Shown one piece after another: positions 32,043-43,013 of a stretch of DNA of 64,000 nt (positions are counted from its first letter, which is position 1; each line of letters starts with the position of its first letter). Below the pieces are notes generated by a model, which saw only the letters and a program-made list of their open reading frames with translations, was not told the DNA's origin and made no database searches. Position numbers and translations under genes: made by a program. This DNA is from Alectoria sarmentosa (Eukaryota; Ascomycota; Lecanoromycetes; Lecanorales; Parmeliaceae), in the NCBI GenBank assembly GCA_009733775.1, contig WOGZ01000010.1, positions 186,001-250,000 of the forward strand, written 5' to 3'.

Positions 32043-34352
32043 TCATTCTCCGTAATCGCTCGCCCATCCCCTCCCACTCATGTCCCCTTCCCACCCATTA
32101 CTGGTCGAGTAGGCCGTGCCAGGCCCACTCACATATCCAGCTTCCTCTGCCTCATCAAAGTACTCACCACCGCTACTGGCATCGAAGCTGCTCCTCCCGC
32201 TAATCTCCCCTTCATCGCCAGGTCCAGGCTGACCTAGCTGATCCCACTGCAGACCCTGCAAAGCCGGGTACTGTAATAAAAGTGCAGCGGGTAGAGCAAA
32301 GCCACCATTCTGGTTGCCGGTCATGGGAGGTTGAGGCGCCATACCACCAGCTTGCATGCTCTGGTTCATCATCTGCTCGTCAAATACACGCTGTCGCTCC
32401 ATCGCCTCTTCATCCAGCAATGGCTTGATGCAGACTCTGCCAGCTTCGCTTCTGAAATGCCTGCCGAGAGCGTCCGCACGCGCAAATCTTCTGCCGCATC
32501 CCCAGCTGCCGCCTGTGCCAAGCTCACCACGGCAAACAAACTTCTTCTCTCCGCTGTGCAAACCTTCGTGCCTTTTGCGATCATGTTGACGAGCGAAAGC
32601 TTTGCCACAGACCGTGCATACGAAAGGTCGCTCGTCTGTATGAGTGCGAAGATGCGATCGGAGATTGTAAGCACGAGTAAACTTCTTGGGGCAGAGGGTG
32701 CACTGGAACGTAGCAGGATGCTTTTGTATGCGCTTTTCCGTTCCAGAAGCAGGTGGTCGAGTCGGGTCGGCAAGCTCAAGGATGTAATCACGATTCGGGA
32801 TCGAAGAGGTCGACGACCGGCGAGATGGTGATCTAGGTGCCGGCGAAGTGTCTCTGGAGCTGGAAACGCTAGGAGAATAGCCCACGTCATATGGCGAGAG
32901 AGATCGATGTCGTTGATCGATTTGCGAGTCGGTAGAGCCTAAAGTCGAGTGCGAAGAGCTAGGAGTCGCTGGGCGTGAGTATAGGTTGGTATCTGATTTG
33001 GCACGCATGCGCCCTTTTCGACCTGGTTTATTGTTAGTAGGTAGAATTAAAAATGGAACAGGGCAATTTTCACCTCTGTCGGGAGGACTCAATGCATCCA
33101 TATCAGACTGCTCATATCTTGGTGGCTCAAAGCTTTGCTGACGCGTCGTGGGTGCATATTCAACGTTGATCTCGGGTGGTACCATTTGAGCAGCCTGACC
33201 CATGTCGTTGGAACCTAGCCTTTCTCCAGGTTGGAATGGAGGAAAGGCTTCGGCTTGATTAGTGGTGTACAACTCGGATCCAGGACCTCCATTGAAGTTG
33301 CTGTTTGCTTGGGACAAAGGCATGAAATTACTGTCTTGCGCAAGCCCAATTCCAGGCTGAGGTGACATGCGTGGTGACACGAAAGGGCTATGTCTCGGAC
33401 TATGCCTCTGCTGCTGTGATTCTGACAGGGTGAATGACTCAATGCCTAGGCCTCCTTGGTAAAGCTGGTCGTCCTGCTGGGCATTCAACAATGGCGATGG
33501 GTTCTGGTCGAAAGCCTCGAAACCGTCTTGCTGCGCCATGTAAGGCGAAGGTGCCACGGATGATGAAACATCGGAATGCTCTGATGGAGCCCTTCGATGA
33601 TTTTGGAATTGCGATCCTGTGAGCATTCCCGACCATTCTGCTGATTGGTGGCCATTCGTGAAGGCAGCGGAGGGATCCAGTGAAGCATGTCGAGAATGAT
33701 GTGGAGACCATTGCTGGCCTTGATTCGCAGTTGGGGAAGTTGGTCCTGATGAATGTGTATCTGGTGGCATAAGGCTCGGCGGCGTCGGATTCATGTTCGG
33801 TGGCGAGGACATGTTGCTCATTATGTCTGCAGGGTTTATATGATTCTGCTGAGGGGGGTCCAATTGGGGATCTAGCATGAAACTGTTTTCATAGGACTGT
33901 TCCTGCTTCACACCGAAGCCTTGTTGTTGGCGGAAGTCTGGGAGGTTTACTCCCAGTCCAAGCGGATCTGATTGATATGACGGACCTTCTTGTGGACCGT
34001 TGATATGCGAGGAGTCTTGTCCAAAACTCGGATCTAGGCCATTCTGCTGATATGACTCCCCGAACCTCTGACCACCGAAGTCGTTGCTTGGTAGCACGTG
34101 TTGCTGGAATTGCGTTTGCAGCGCAGATCCATTCATATATGAGGGAGACAGTCCATACTGTAGACCAGTCCCAGCTGCGGATGAGATGTCCGAGTCGAAC
34201 GACTGAGATGTGAAGTTTGTAGAAGTGGTAGGGAGGCCTGAAGGCGATGATTGGTTATGACGATTTTGTGGTGATGGAGAATGTCTTATACATGGGTCAG
34301 ACTGGCGGCCAGCCGACAATGACCTCCCACGGTGTTGTTGTGTTTCCATCAT
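32043..34352 (-). CDS. crzA: CrzA/Crz1 calcineurin-responsive C2H2 transcription factor
   Basis: Dephosphorylated by calcineurin on Ca2+ rise, then enters the nucleus to activate stress and cell-wall genes. 752 residues after removal of a 51-nt, stop-free intron (33023-33073: GTGAAA, ACTAAC branch, CCAG). The splice gives SPPDRGRKGRMRAKSDTN, the conserved family segment. The N-terminal two-thirds are Gln/Ser/Pro-rich and disordered. PEINVEYAP (~residue 390) fits a PxIxIT-like calcineurin dock. Zinc fingers lie in the last third: FQCTLCPKKFTRAYNLRSHL, FVCTVCGKAFARQHDRKRHE, and an atypical third, WGCGRRFARADALGRHF with terminal Cys. The start is MMETQQHRG; either Met is possible. Confidence 0.93.
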   Translation of the reverse strand: MMETQQHRGRSLSAGRQSDPCIRHSPSPQNRHNQSSPSGLPTTSTNFTSQSFDSDISSAAGTGLQYGLSPSYMNGSALQTQFQQHVLPSNDFGGQRFGESYQQNGLDPSFGQDSSHINGPQEGPSYQSDPLGLGVNLPDFRQQQGFGVKQEQSYENSFMLDPQLDPPQQNHINPADIMSNMSSPPNMNPTPPSLMPPDTHSSGPTSPTANQGQQWSPHHSRHASLDPSAAFTNGHQSAEWSGMLTGSQFQNHRRAPSEHSDVSSSVAPSPYMAQQDGFEAFDQNPSPLLNAQQDDQLYQGGLGIESFTLSESQQQRHSPRHSPFVSPRMSPQPGIGLAQDSNFMPLSQANSNFNGGPGSELYTTNQAEAFPPFQPGERLGSNDMGQAAQMVPPEINVEYAPTTRQQSFEPPRYEQSDMDALSPPDRGENCPVPFLILPTNNKPGRKGRMRAKSDTNLYSRPATPSSSHSTLGSTDSQIDQRHRSLSPYDVGYSPSVSSSRDTSPAPRSPSRRSSTSSIPNRDYILELADPTRPPASGTEKRIQKHPATFQCTLCPKKFTRAYNLRSHLRTHTDERPFVCTVCGKAFARQHDRKRHEGLHSGEKKFVCRGELGTGGSWGCGRRFARADALGRHFRSEAGRVCIKPLLDEEAMERQRVFDEQMMNQSMQAGGMAPQPPMTGNQNGGFALPAALLLQYPALQGLQWDQLGQPGPGDEGEISGRSSFDASSGGEYFDEAEEAGYVSGPGTAYSTSNGWEGDMSGRGWASDYGE

Positions 34353-34511
34353 AGTTGACGGGTTTCTCTTTATGCTTTCCTTAGATCGACGAAGCTGTCG
34401 GTTGGACCAGCTGTCCCGAGCTTAATGGGCTGTGGAGGATAGGCCTTGGACGATGTGGGGCGCTTTTGGAGATCAGCTCCAGTGCGCTCGACAGCTTTGA
34501 TTTTGTGTGTT

Positions 34512-34520
34512 GGGGCTGTG
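34512..34520 (+). promoter_or_regulatory. Candidate calcineurin-dependent response element upstream of crzA
   Basis: GGGGCTGTG, 160 bp upstream of the crzA ATG, fits the Aspergillus CrzA consensus as I remember it (GKGGCWGKG). Single site; autoregulation is inference. Confidence 0.3.
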
Positions 34521-34843
34521 CAGGGATAGTTTGTGGAAGTCCTCCTGACAAGAGGAGGGACGCTGAGCAGTGCCTCCTTTGCTCGCCTCTTAGACGGGGG
34601 CGGCGGACAGTCGTTGATCGGCGTCTGTTTCAGGCACAAACAGTGTTTCGAGCGGGATCGGCCGTTGTTGTATGTCACTATTGGGTGGGGCCAAGATTAG
34701 TCCTCTCCGCTTCTAGAAGATCGCTCCGAGTGAAGAGCGCATGAAGATCCAGCTGTAGCAAGCGGTCGACGACTTTTCCCCCTTTTCTCTATTCTCTCTA
34801 GATTTCAGGACGTAGCCTTGTGGGTTGATGTGATGATAAGGTA

Positions 34844-34859
34844 GGTAGGCCTGCCTACC
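34844..34859. repeat. Inverted repeat GGTAGG-CCTG-CCTACC
   Basis: A perfect 6-bp inverted repeat with a 4-bp spacer, about 490 bp upstream of crzA. An adjacent GTAGGTAGG extends it. Confidence 0.6.
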
Positions 34860-35285
34860 CTTGTATTCGGGCGCGCCGCAAGGTATAGTAGAGAAGGCTG
34901 GTGTTATGATGTATTGGCGGAAATTGAAGCGTTAGATTCAGGTGGAGACTGGACAAGTGCAAGGTATTATCAGAGAAGGTCGTGATGGAACCCTGTTCGG
35001 TCGAGATGAATATTTTAGCATCAAAGTCGAAAAAGGGTAAGAGTGAATATCAGAGTCTAAGCCCTGAGGCTGCGCAGATTATGAGATAGGGCCAGTCAGG
35101 TAGACCGTGGAGAGCTCTGTACCTAATGTGATTCTTTTCGCTACCGGCTGAAGTTGGCGATTTGGTCTGGGGTTATGGGCGTGTATGGGCTATCGATTGT
35201 GGGCGGGGACGTTGCGCTTGTCGGCGAATTGATACGATGGTTGTTTTAGCGAGTCAGATTTTGTTTTTGGAGATCAGGGCTCCGA

Positions 35286-35315
35286 GATGAAGATGAAGAT
35301 GAAGATGAAGATGAA
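35286..35315 (+). repeat. (GATGAA)5 microsatellite
   Basis: Five perfect hexamers, non-coding by my model (minus strand would read poly-Ser). Confidence 0.8.
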
Positions 35316-35953
35316 GATATAGACGATGCGACAAGCCAGGAATAGAATAAATGTACTTGGTACGTCGCTTCTCTCAGACTCTCATCCTCTCCTGAAGTCG
35401 GATTCCCGGCGTCTACATTACGGGCTAAACCTTTTAGAGCTGGAGGATCCTCATTGCCTTGATTAGCCCAAATAAATCGCAGAAACGGATTCCTGCATAT
35501 CACCACGGTCTCGTCTATGATGCGGTATAATGGCGTTAGAAGAATGCTGGACTTCAGTAGCTGGCTCCAAGTCCTTCAATAGCTCATGCGCTCAGCCTCC
35601 TTGCTGCCTACTGTTCTGACCTCAACGTTTTGTTTCATCTCCGTTTTCTCTATGCTGCGGACCCGGTGCCTGAGCACAGCCTCGCTCTTTTGCACTCTGG
35701 CTCTGTGAGGCAGACAACCAGGACTTGCTCGAGTCGTCGTGAGTAGGGAGAAGACATCGTACATGATGACGTGATGGAAACAGATGACATGATATAGAGT
35801 ATATGCACACGCTCACCATTGACATCGCTGCAAACAAAATCCAACGTTTCCTTCCATTTGACCATGTGCCCAACAAAGTCGTCCCCTATGTAGTCAACAT
35901 GAATGAAAGGAGCACCACATCCTGTGAAGAATGTCTGGAAAGCTAAAAACGCC

Positions 35954-38773
35954 CTATTGTTTCTCCTTTCCTTTTCCCTTATCGACATCCTCCATTCCAT
36001 CACCTGCCTCTTTGACCTCAGCGCTGAAAGTACTTTCACCATCGCCATCAGGCCCGCGGTTGACGACCCGTAGCCTTTCTTTCGGCACCGTGAACATCAC
36101 CTGCACCACCCTTCTTTCCACCGCAGATTCAACGTCCCATTCTTCGTCATTTCCATCCTCATCATTTTCCCCACGTCTGCCTCTTTCCTGCTCGCCGCCT
36201 TCAACGTCCCAATCCCTTGCACCTTGTCTTTTCTGCCACAGAATAGCGCCTGTGGTGGCCGCCCGCCGAGGAAGTCCACCTCCCGTGAAATTGCGTTTCG
36301 TTGGCGAGGAAGAGTTGCTCGTGTTATTCTCAGGCGACGTCGAAGCGCTTCGATCTAATCCAGAGAATGCGCGACGTACGTTCCCCATCCAACCCCTTGC
36401 TCGACTATGACTTCTTGTTGGGGATGGTCCTCCGGAGCCCGGACAGTCGCCAAGCAATGCCTCGCCTTCTGATTGCAGTTGAGAGAACGACGGGCCTGCA
36501 GTAGCGAAACAGTCGGGAACCGCACTCCGCTGTAAAACTGGATCAAGGGTCAAGGACCGGGAACGTCGATGCCCAGGACTGTAACGTTGTGATGCGCTTT
36601 GTAAGTGATCTGATGGTGTGGTATCATTTGTGGAGCGGTATGCAGTCGTACTGAACAGCGCCGCCGAGCGCTGTGACAGGCTTCTGCTCATGTTTCCCAC
36701 CGAGTTCTGTATCGAATGAGATGACAAGCCAGATCGAGAAGATTGGTCACTAAGCGTCGAAGAGGTTCGATCGTTCTTCTCAGGAGAAAGTCGGCCCACT
36801 TGAGAGTGCATCATTGCATTAGCAACTGTCCAATCAGACACCCAGTTGCGTATTTCATGCTCTCTGTCCTGCGGGGACTGTGGCGACGGTGTTCGTGAGC
36901 CGCTCACTGGATCCTGGAAAGGGTCAAGAATCGGAACGTGGCTAAGTACGCTGTAACCGTCTCTTTGCATCATTTCATTGTGTCCCGACTGTGTTCCGTC
37001 AATCAGTCCTTCATCATATTCATCGCGCTCATCGATTGGGTGGATGGTGGAGAATCCGGGAGTTTGTCGTCCATCCTCATACCGTGGTGCGGGCTGGTAC
37101 GTTCCTCGGGAGTACAGAGACCTTCGCAAACCTCGCGTAGGACTTGGTATCTCAAAGAGCAGGCCTGTCCTTTCGGCATTTGGCTCGCTACGGCCAGATC
37201 CATCAATGTGTCCACTGGGACCAAGCGGCCGTGACTGAGGGTCTCCTGACATTTGATTGTCTTTTGCCAGTCCTACAGCCGTCATTTCACGTGGTCTGCC
37301 GGGGGTATGGCTAGAGCCATCGTCAAAGGAGTGGATTCCATGGGCGCTGGCTGAAAGGTGGCGTAACTCGTCTTCCCGTGCATCTCTGCGACGCTTTAAT
37401 CGACGACTGTACCAGAAATACACAACGACAACGATGATGATCGCCAAGATGCCGAGAGTGAGTCCAGCTCCCAGTCCAGCTTTCTTCGAAGCAGCATTTG
37501 AATCGGCGGCGCTGCTAGCAGAGGACTCCTGGCCAGTCACAAGGTTGGGATGAGTATAGCTTGTCATCCATGTATTCGATGATATGTTCAAAAAGTACGC
37601 GTTGTAGCTTGCAGCAGGGTCTTCCCGCTTCTTCTTCGAATCGCTGGAGGCTGGGATTTGGTATCCTCCAACGATCATCATCACATCGCCGGGAAGCATT
37701 GTAGCACCGTGACCATATATTCCTGTTCCGTCAGCAAGACCTGGCCCAGTCGGGCTTGGTATGCTCCACTCCCAGTCGCCGCTCCCACCATAGCCTTGCC
37801 CAAGTTCGAGAACCGCCAATTGCGGATCTGCCAGGTTTGTCACATCTCCAACCCATCCGCCAAAAACGATGACTCTCTTTCCATCTGAGGTGAGTAGGGC
37901 TGTGTGACCGGATCTCGGGTCGACCGCGGTCGAATCTCTGGTTGCGAGGTCTGTATTGGGGGCCTCTACTGGTGAATCTATTGGCAAGAAGCTCCAGCTT
38001 TGTTCCGGCATTGAGAAGAGCGCCACTTGGGACATATTGATGAACGCTGCTTGCGTATGGCCTCCCAGCAGGACGAAGTTCTGGTTCTGGGGTTGGGTGC
38101 TATTGTCATTCCCTGAATTGAAGAAGGTTGGCATGAGTGGGGTGATGGTGAACCCAGCCTCCGCGATTGGTGGTCCTCTGCTGGACGTGACACCTAGATC
38201 ATATGTTGAAGCCGAGGAAGATTCGGGTTGTAAGGTTAACATGCTGTTGGAATAGTATGCCGCCTGCGTCCAATCATTTGCAGTTGAAGACGTCGAGTTG
38301 GGGCACATCCCTCCAAAGACGTACATCTCAGAGGTGGCATTGACCGTAGTGGAGAAGGCGAGAGCTGCTGCCAGATAGTTCGCACCGTCCAGAACATTGT
38401 CTCCTTTCACTCCTGATAGTGAAAGGTCTATCTCTTTCCATGTTCCGTTGAGGTTCGAGCTGTCACTTGTAGGAGTGAATTTCCAGAACGTTGACCCATC
38501 CGCTACATCACTGCAATTGCCAGCGTACACCAATATGTTCCCATTATCATCAATTGTAGGTGTGTAGGCACTCTGAGGTCCGTCTAGGAAAGGGAGCGTT
38601 GGAGAAATGGTTGAGCAGGGCAGATTTGCAGCGCCGAGCGTGCTCGTTGTATTCAGCGCGAGGAGCGGGGAGTCAGGAGAGCTTAATGTACCAGGTTGAA
38701 AGATATACACTACATTGTCCAGGGTGGGCGAAGACAAGATTCTCGTAGGGTTATAGGGAAAGGTTGCCATCAT
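35954..38773 (-). CDS. Kelch/galactose-oxidase-type beta-propeller single-pass membrane protein
   Basis: 939 residues from ATG 38773, no intron needed. About residues 1-420 form an extracellular propeller with repeated Gly-Gly blades (YVFGGMCP, NFVLLGGHTQ, VIVFGGWVGD, VMMIVGGYQIP) and many N-glycosylation sites. One membrane segment follows (AGLGAGLTLGILAIIIVVVV, then YFWYSRRLKRRR stop-transfer). A long Ser/Pro-rich cytosolic tail ends in basic and acidic clusters. It matches a fungal family of kelch surface proteins of unknown function that begin PYNPTRI. The N-terminus looks incomplete. In-frame codons upstream (HPALSAAAFLGP) look like the end of a signal peptide, but the ATG at 38827 is followed by an in-frame TGA at codon 4, so a missing 5' exon is likely. 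Confidence 0.78.
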   Translation of the reverse strand: MMATFPYNPTRILSSPTLDNVVYIFQPGTLSSPDSPLLALNTTSTLGAANLPCSTISPTLPFLDGPQSAYTPTIDDNGNILVYAGNCSDVADGSTFWKFTPTSDSSNLNGTWKEIDLSLSGVKGDNVLDGANYLAAALAFSTTVNATSEMYVFGGMCPNSTSSTANDWTQAAYYSNSMLTLQPESSSASTYDLGVTSSRGPPIAEAGFTITPLMPTFFNSGNDNSTQPQNQNFVLLGGHTQAAFINMSQVALFSMPEQSWSFLPIDSPVEAPNTDLATRDSTAVDPRSGHTALLTSDGKRVIVFGGWVGDVTNLADPQLAVLELGQGYGGSGDWEWSIPSPTGPGLADGTGIYGHGATMLPGDVMMIVGGYQIPASSDSKKKREDPAASYNAYFLNISSNTWMTSYTHPNLVTGQESSASSAADSNAASKKAGLGAGLTLGILAIIIVVVVYFWYSRRLKRRRDAREDELRHLSASAHGIHSFDDGSSHTPGRPREMTAVGLAKDNQMSGDPQSRPLGPSGHIDGSGRSEPNAERTGLLFEIPSPTRGLRRSLYSRGTYQPAPRYEDGRQTPGFSTIHPIDERDEYDEGLIDGTQSGHNEMMQRDGYSVLSHVPILDPFQDPVSGSRTPSPQSPQDREHEIRNWVSDWTVANAMMHSQVGRLSPEKNDRTSSTLSDQSSRSGLSSHSIQNSVGNMSRSLSQRSAALFSTTAYRSTNDTTPSDHLQSASQRYSPGHRRSRSLTLDPVLQRSAVPDCFATAGPSFSQLQSEGEALLGDCPGSGGPSPTRSHSRARGWMGNVRRAFSGLDRSASTSPENNTSNSSSPTKRNFTGGGLPRRAATTGAILWQKRQGARDWDVEGGEQERGRRGENDEDGNDEEWDVESAVERRVVQVMFTVPKERLRVVNRGPDGDGESTFSAEVKEAGDGMEDVDKGKGKEKQ

Positions 38774-38827
38774 GGGCCCAAGAAATGCTGCAGCACTGAG
38801 TGCCGGGTGCCCTTTTCACCTGGACAT

Positions 38828-39494
38828 GCTCCTTTGCTCTTCAAGGTACGGTCATTGCAGGTTTCTTTTTGACATCCGGGTTGATCGGAGCAGGTGATGT
38901 GCAGCTGTTCAGGTCAATTACTGAGAGAGACTTTAGGTTGCTGTTGATAGAATGGCTGGAAATCAATAGAGGGGGCGCCAAGATGAGGAGAAAGGATCTC
39001 AAGGATCGCAGCAATACCAAATGCCAACATGTGTTCGAGGCCAGCCTGCAGCCTGCAAAGCTAATGCAAGTCGTCAATCCAGATCCATGGTCATGGTGAG
39101 GCATGATTCGTCGATTAAACGTGGGCGTGCCGCGCTGTTTACCCCCCAATCGTCGTTCGAGCAACCATTTTCAGCCCTATCACTAAGGCTAGCCAAAAGA
39201 ATGGGTGCCTTGGGTGTATGAGTGAAAGAAAGCACAAGGAATGACTTTGGAAGTCATGAATGTTGTTTTTAGTGGTAGAAGATACTAGGGCAATATTTAT
39301 GGAAGTCTTCTATCTAACGATGCCTCTTCTATGTTCTGCGACTACACAGAAACTAATGCTAAGCCTCGAATAATAGGCGGACTCTAGAGTATTTGGAGAG
39401 ACAACGCCATGACCTTAAGTATGTACCCAATTGTTAATGCCCTCGGTCGCCATTCATTCATCGTGTTCACAGCTAGGTGCAAGACTTTGCTGAC
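38828..39494. promoter_or_regulatory. Kelch gene upstream / UFD2 3' region
   Basis: About 670 bp. A minus-strand frame at 38841-39164 contains LRSFLLILAPPLLISS and could hold a signal-peptide exon of the kelch gene, though I could not find splice sites that restore frame. Otherwise nothing recognised. Confidence 0.35.
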
Positions 39495-42400
39495 CTAGCC
39501 TGTCGTCTCATCCATGATGTTGGTATTAGCAAGCTTACTTCCCTTCCTCTCAGCCTTGAAGGCTTGGATGCGGTCATAGAGATCGGTGTCTGGATTTGTA
39601 TTAGTGTCGAATACATTTCGGGGAGGGGAAGTCAACTGACCAGGAACAACGTCCTCGATCTTGAGAGGCGCCCGATTGAACGGATCATTGGGATCGCTGA
39701 GGAGATGGGACCGAATGGTGGATCGGTCGATGGTTGTCTTTGACGTAGGCAAAATGACTGGATCTTCCATCAATGTGAACATTAACGGGTCTGGGAAAGC
39801 CATTAGTATGACAGAATCTAGCGTAAATGGAGCGCTGGGCGAACTTACCCAAGAAATCATCAGGGATTTCGCCCAGGTCTTCTTCAGCTTGGTCGTCTAC
39901 CTCCTTCGCCCTCTTGAACTTTTCCCCTAGAGATCTCCACGCCGCCAATTCTTCCTGCGATTTCAAAGCAAATTTTGCAAGGACTCTGGCCGCTTGGTCC
40001 AGATTGGAAGGCTTGTATGACCGCCCGTCCCTTGCCACGGCATAAACGAAATTTTCCTTGTCCTTGAGGTTCAAATAGACGTCTGCGATCTCGGAAAGCA
40101 ATTTCCTAGGGTCAAAGCTATACTCTTGTGGGTTTTCGATGATCAAGTCTCTGCTCTTCGGGCCTATCATTGCATCAAGATTGTAGTCCAGCATGTCTGC
40201 CAGTCGTTGTACAATCTCGGGCATTGTGAAAGAGTCTGCTAAAGCTTCAGTGAAGAGCTTTAGCATGGCTACCGTCTCGTTGGTGAGTTGCATATAGGAC
40301 TTCGCTTTCCCTTGGGCCTGTGTAAGCGCCTCTTCTTTCTCCGCACGGACGTTTTGCTCCATGTCGGCTGACCGCTTGAGCTCTTGTTGCAGGTTATGTA
40401 TTTGTACAAAAGCCGTCAGCGATTCATCCAGGACGAATGTAACGTCATTGAGAAGCAGATTGACAAAGCGGACGAAGAAGTCGAGATTGACTTTGGCTTC
40501 GTCGGAAAGATGTTCGCGGTAGATAGGATTCGACCAGATGCACTTGATGATCTGGAAGATTTCGTAGCGAATGTTAAACTTGTCGTAGAACTGTGTATGT
40601 GCCCCTGTATTCTCAACCTCGATGTAGAATTTCATCAACGCGTGGAGTAGGTGCTCTGTAGCGAAAGGTAGAGAATTTAGCAGATCTCCTAATACTCCTT
40701 TAGACCGGTTGTAGAGTGGCCAGGTGCCGTTAAACATAATGGTGACCAAGCCGGACTTGAGATATGGATTCTTGATGTATTCTGAGCTTCGGAGGAACGT
40801 GATACAGAGCATGACGAGCTCATCACTTTGCGTCGACGTAATGATCTGAGACATGTTCCGCATGATGAACTTGAAGTTGCCTACAACATCCTCCAGGAAG
40901 TACTCAGGTAAGCATTTGAAAACCTCTGGCTGCTCCTCAGGCAAAGGCAGCTTTAGCGGGCGTTTTGGGAAATCTTGACCAGGAGCCACAATTCGTACTA
41001 GCCATACAATGACGTATCGCATGAATTGCATGGAGCGTGCTTGTGTCAGATCATCAAGCAACACTCCTTCCACAGAGAGCTTGTAAGACATGCCCTTATC
41101 GATCTGCTCCCTATACTTCTTGATTGCATTTTCAAACATGGTCAACCTGGCTGGGTTGTTGATCCACTTGTGCCGATCAAGCTCGATCTCATCAAGATGC
41201 TTTCTCATACGCTTAAGCTCCTTCTCGAGTGTGCTTAGCATTGAGTTGGCAGACTCCGTTCCGTAGTGATGCGCAGCAAGTGTCAGAAAGAAGATCTCCG
41301 ATATGAAGTTTGAACTCCCCTCAGCAGGATTGCTGTAGAACTTATCAGAAGCATTCTGGTCGGCGTTTAGCTTTGTTTCGTCTTTGATATCAACCCGTGG
41401 CGAGCGGCGGAGATAATCAACGTCTATGCGGTCAATCTTGGAAAATGAGGCGTCCATGAAGGGCTCGCACAGCTGATCCAGGCACACAGTAACATTGATC
41501 ATGAAACCGTCGGAGGAGACTAGCTGTTTGTCTACTTGTATTGCACGGCGCTTGTGGTTGGCATTGACACACAAAGCAAACCAGTCAAGCATCTTATCCC
41601 TAGCTTCCTTGCTTGTTTTGATAATTCGATTAGCGATGTCCAGAAGGTCTGTCTGGTGGGTCTGAATGGTGAGTCGTAAGGCTCTTTGAGAGTTGAGAAT
41701 GTATGCTTTATCTCGAGATGTAGGGTTTGAAAAGTAATTAGTAGTGACGTCTGCTTGCAAAGGTGAGATGGCAAAGAAAGGGCCGAGTAGCGTGCCGGAC
41801 TCCAGTAATGCAGCTGAGATGGACGATGGAACAAACCTAGGCGACTGAACAAAAGCGTTGACTATTGCGGGAAATTGGACAAGGTTTCTTAATGCCTATC
41901 CATTGGTTAGTGATATTTGTGAAAACTCATGTCGACCTCATCCCTACCATTATGTACGGCTTATAGTCATTGTTCATGTTCATGACCGATAATCGCCGAC
42001 TTAAGTCTTCGGCTGCGCCGACTAGTGCGTCTTGAACTGTATCATCTTCCTTAAAACGAGCGACAGCCTCATTGAGAAAATCGTGATCAATGAATCTGTC
42101 GTCTTCAGGATCATCTACTAGGAGATATAGTGTGAGGGGATTGGATTCCGGGCTCTCAAGACTATGACATGATTAGTACTGTATACTCCTACTGCAACGA
42201 AGGGATGCACTCACCCAAACATGTCAGGCATGGTAATTGCAAATATGCAGTAGCTCATACACAATCTTCTGGCCTCCTTCATTACTACGAACTTGGGATC
42301 TTCCTCTCCAGCTTTCCTTAAAGCCTTGTACTGTCTAGAGACTCGCTTCCAACATCCCAATAAGAAGTCCAGAGGCGTAGTGCCCTGCTTCAGGTTTGAC

Positions 42401-43013
42401 GCTGCCTCCAGGAGAGCTTGATCCAGCATTCCCACGTTTAGTTTGACCGATTGACCCGAGTCTTCCAGATCCAGACGGGTACCCCCTAGAAATTGAAGAT
42501 GATTTCCGTGGGCATCATGTCGGTGCTCCTCCCATAACGTTATCCTGAATACAGTCCCCAGTACTCGATCCTCCCACTGCTCCAATGTCTCTCCTGCCCT
42601 CGAGCTCGATCTGCCGCCTGAAGAGGTTGGTCGGTCACGCTTCTTGGGTGTTACAGGTCTGCCAGCTGAGGACGTGATGTTGATTTTAGGAGCTCCACCG
42701 TTTGCTTGTCGCATGCCCAATTGAGCGAAAGGGTTGTCAGATGATTTTGAGGCATTCGACGAGCTCGATATGTCGATCTGAGGCTTCGCCTGCTCTCTCT
42801 CTAGCACGGCTGGTGGTTGTGAATTAGGAGCCGTCGGGACTTGTGACGCTGCTGTATTATCCGTGCTACCCTCCCCGTTGGCACTCGACTGCGCGGGAGC
42901 CTGAGGACCAAGCTTTGCCAAACGTTTGTTACGGATCTAATGTTATTAGCTATGCCCTTTGCCACAGCAGGAGTTTATCTCACTTTCTCCGCATCTGATA
43001 TCGAGTCCGCCAT
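39495..43013 (-). CDS. UFD2: Ufd2-type U-box ubiquitin conjugation factor E4
   Basis: Elongates short ubiquitin chains with Cdc48 in ubiquitin-fusion, ERAD and stress pathways. Exon 1 (42984-43013) encodes MADSISDAEK and splices over a 47-nt intron to IRNKRLAKLG. Further introns lie near 42150-42210, 41895-41950, 39795-39845 and 39600-39645. The N-terminus has a disordered segment then LEQWEDRVLGTVFRITLWEE. The large helical Ufd2 core occupies most of the protein (DYNLDAMIGPKSRDLIIENP is a hallmark). The C-terminal U-box reads DPLMFTLMEDPVILPTSKTT, IDRSTIRSHLLSDPNDPFNR, PLKIEDVVPDTDLYDRI. It ends MDETTG. Length is about 1,050 residues, usual for the family. Confidence 0.93.

Larger units (their letters stand above)
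34353..35953. promoter_or_regulatory. crzA upstream region / kelch gene 3' region
   Basis: 1.6 kb. It contains a candidate CDRE, an inverted repeat and a GATGAA microsatellite, listed separately. The minus-strand frames at 35246-35506 and 35650-36048 are composition artefacts or UTR; no domain seen. A long crzA 5' leader is plausible. Confidence 0.4.
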
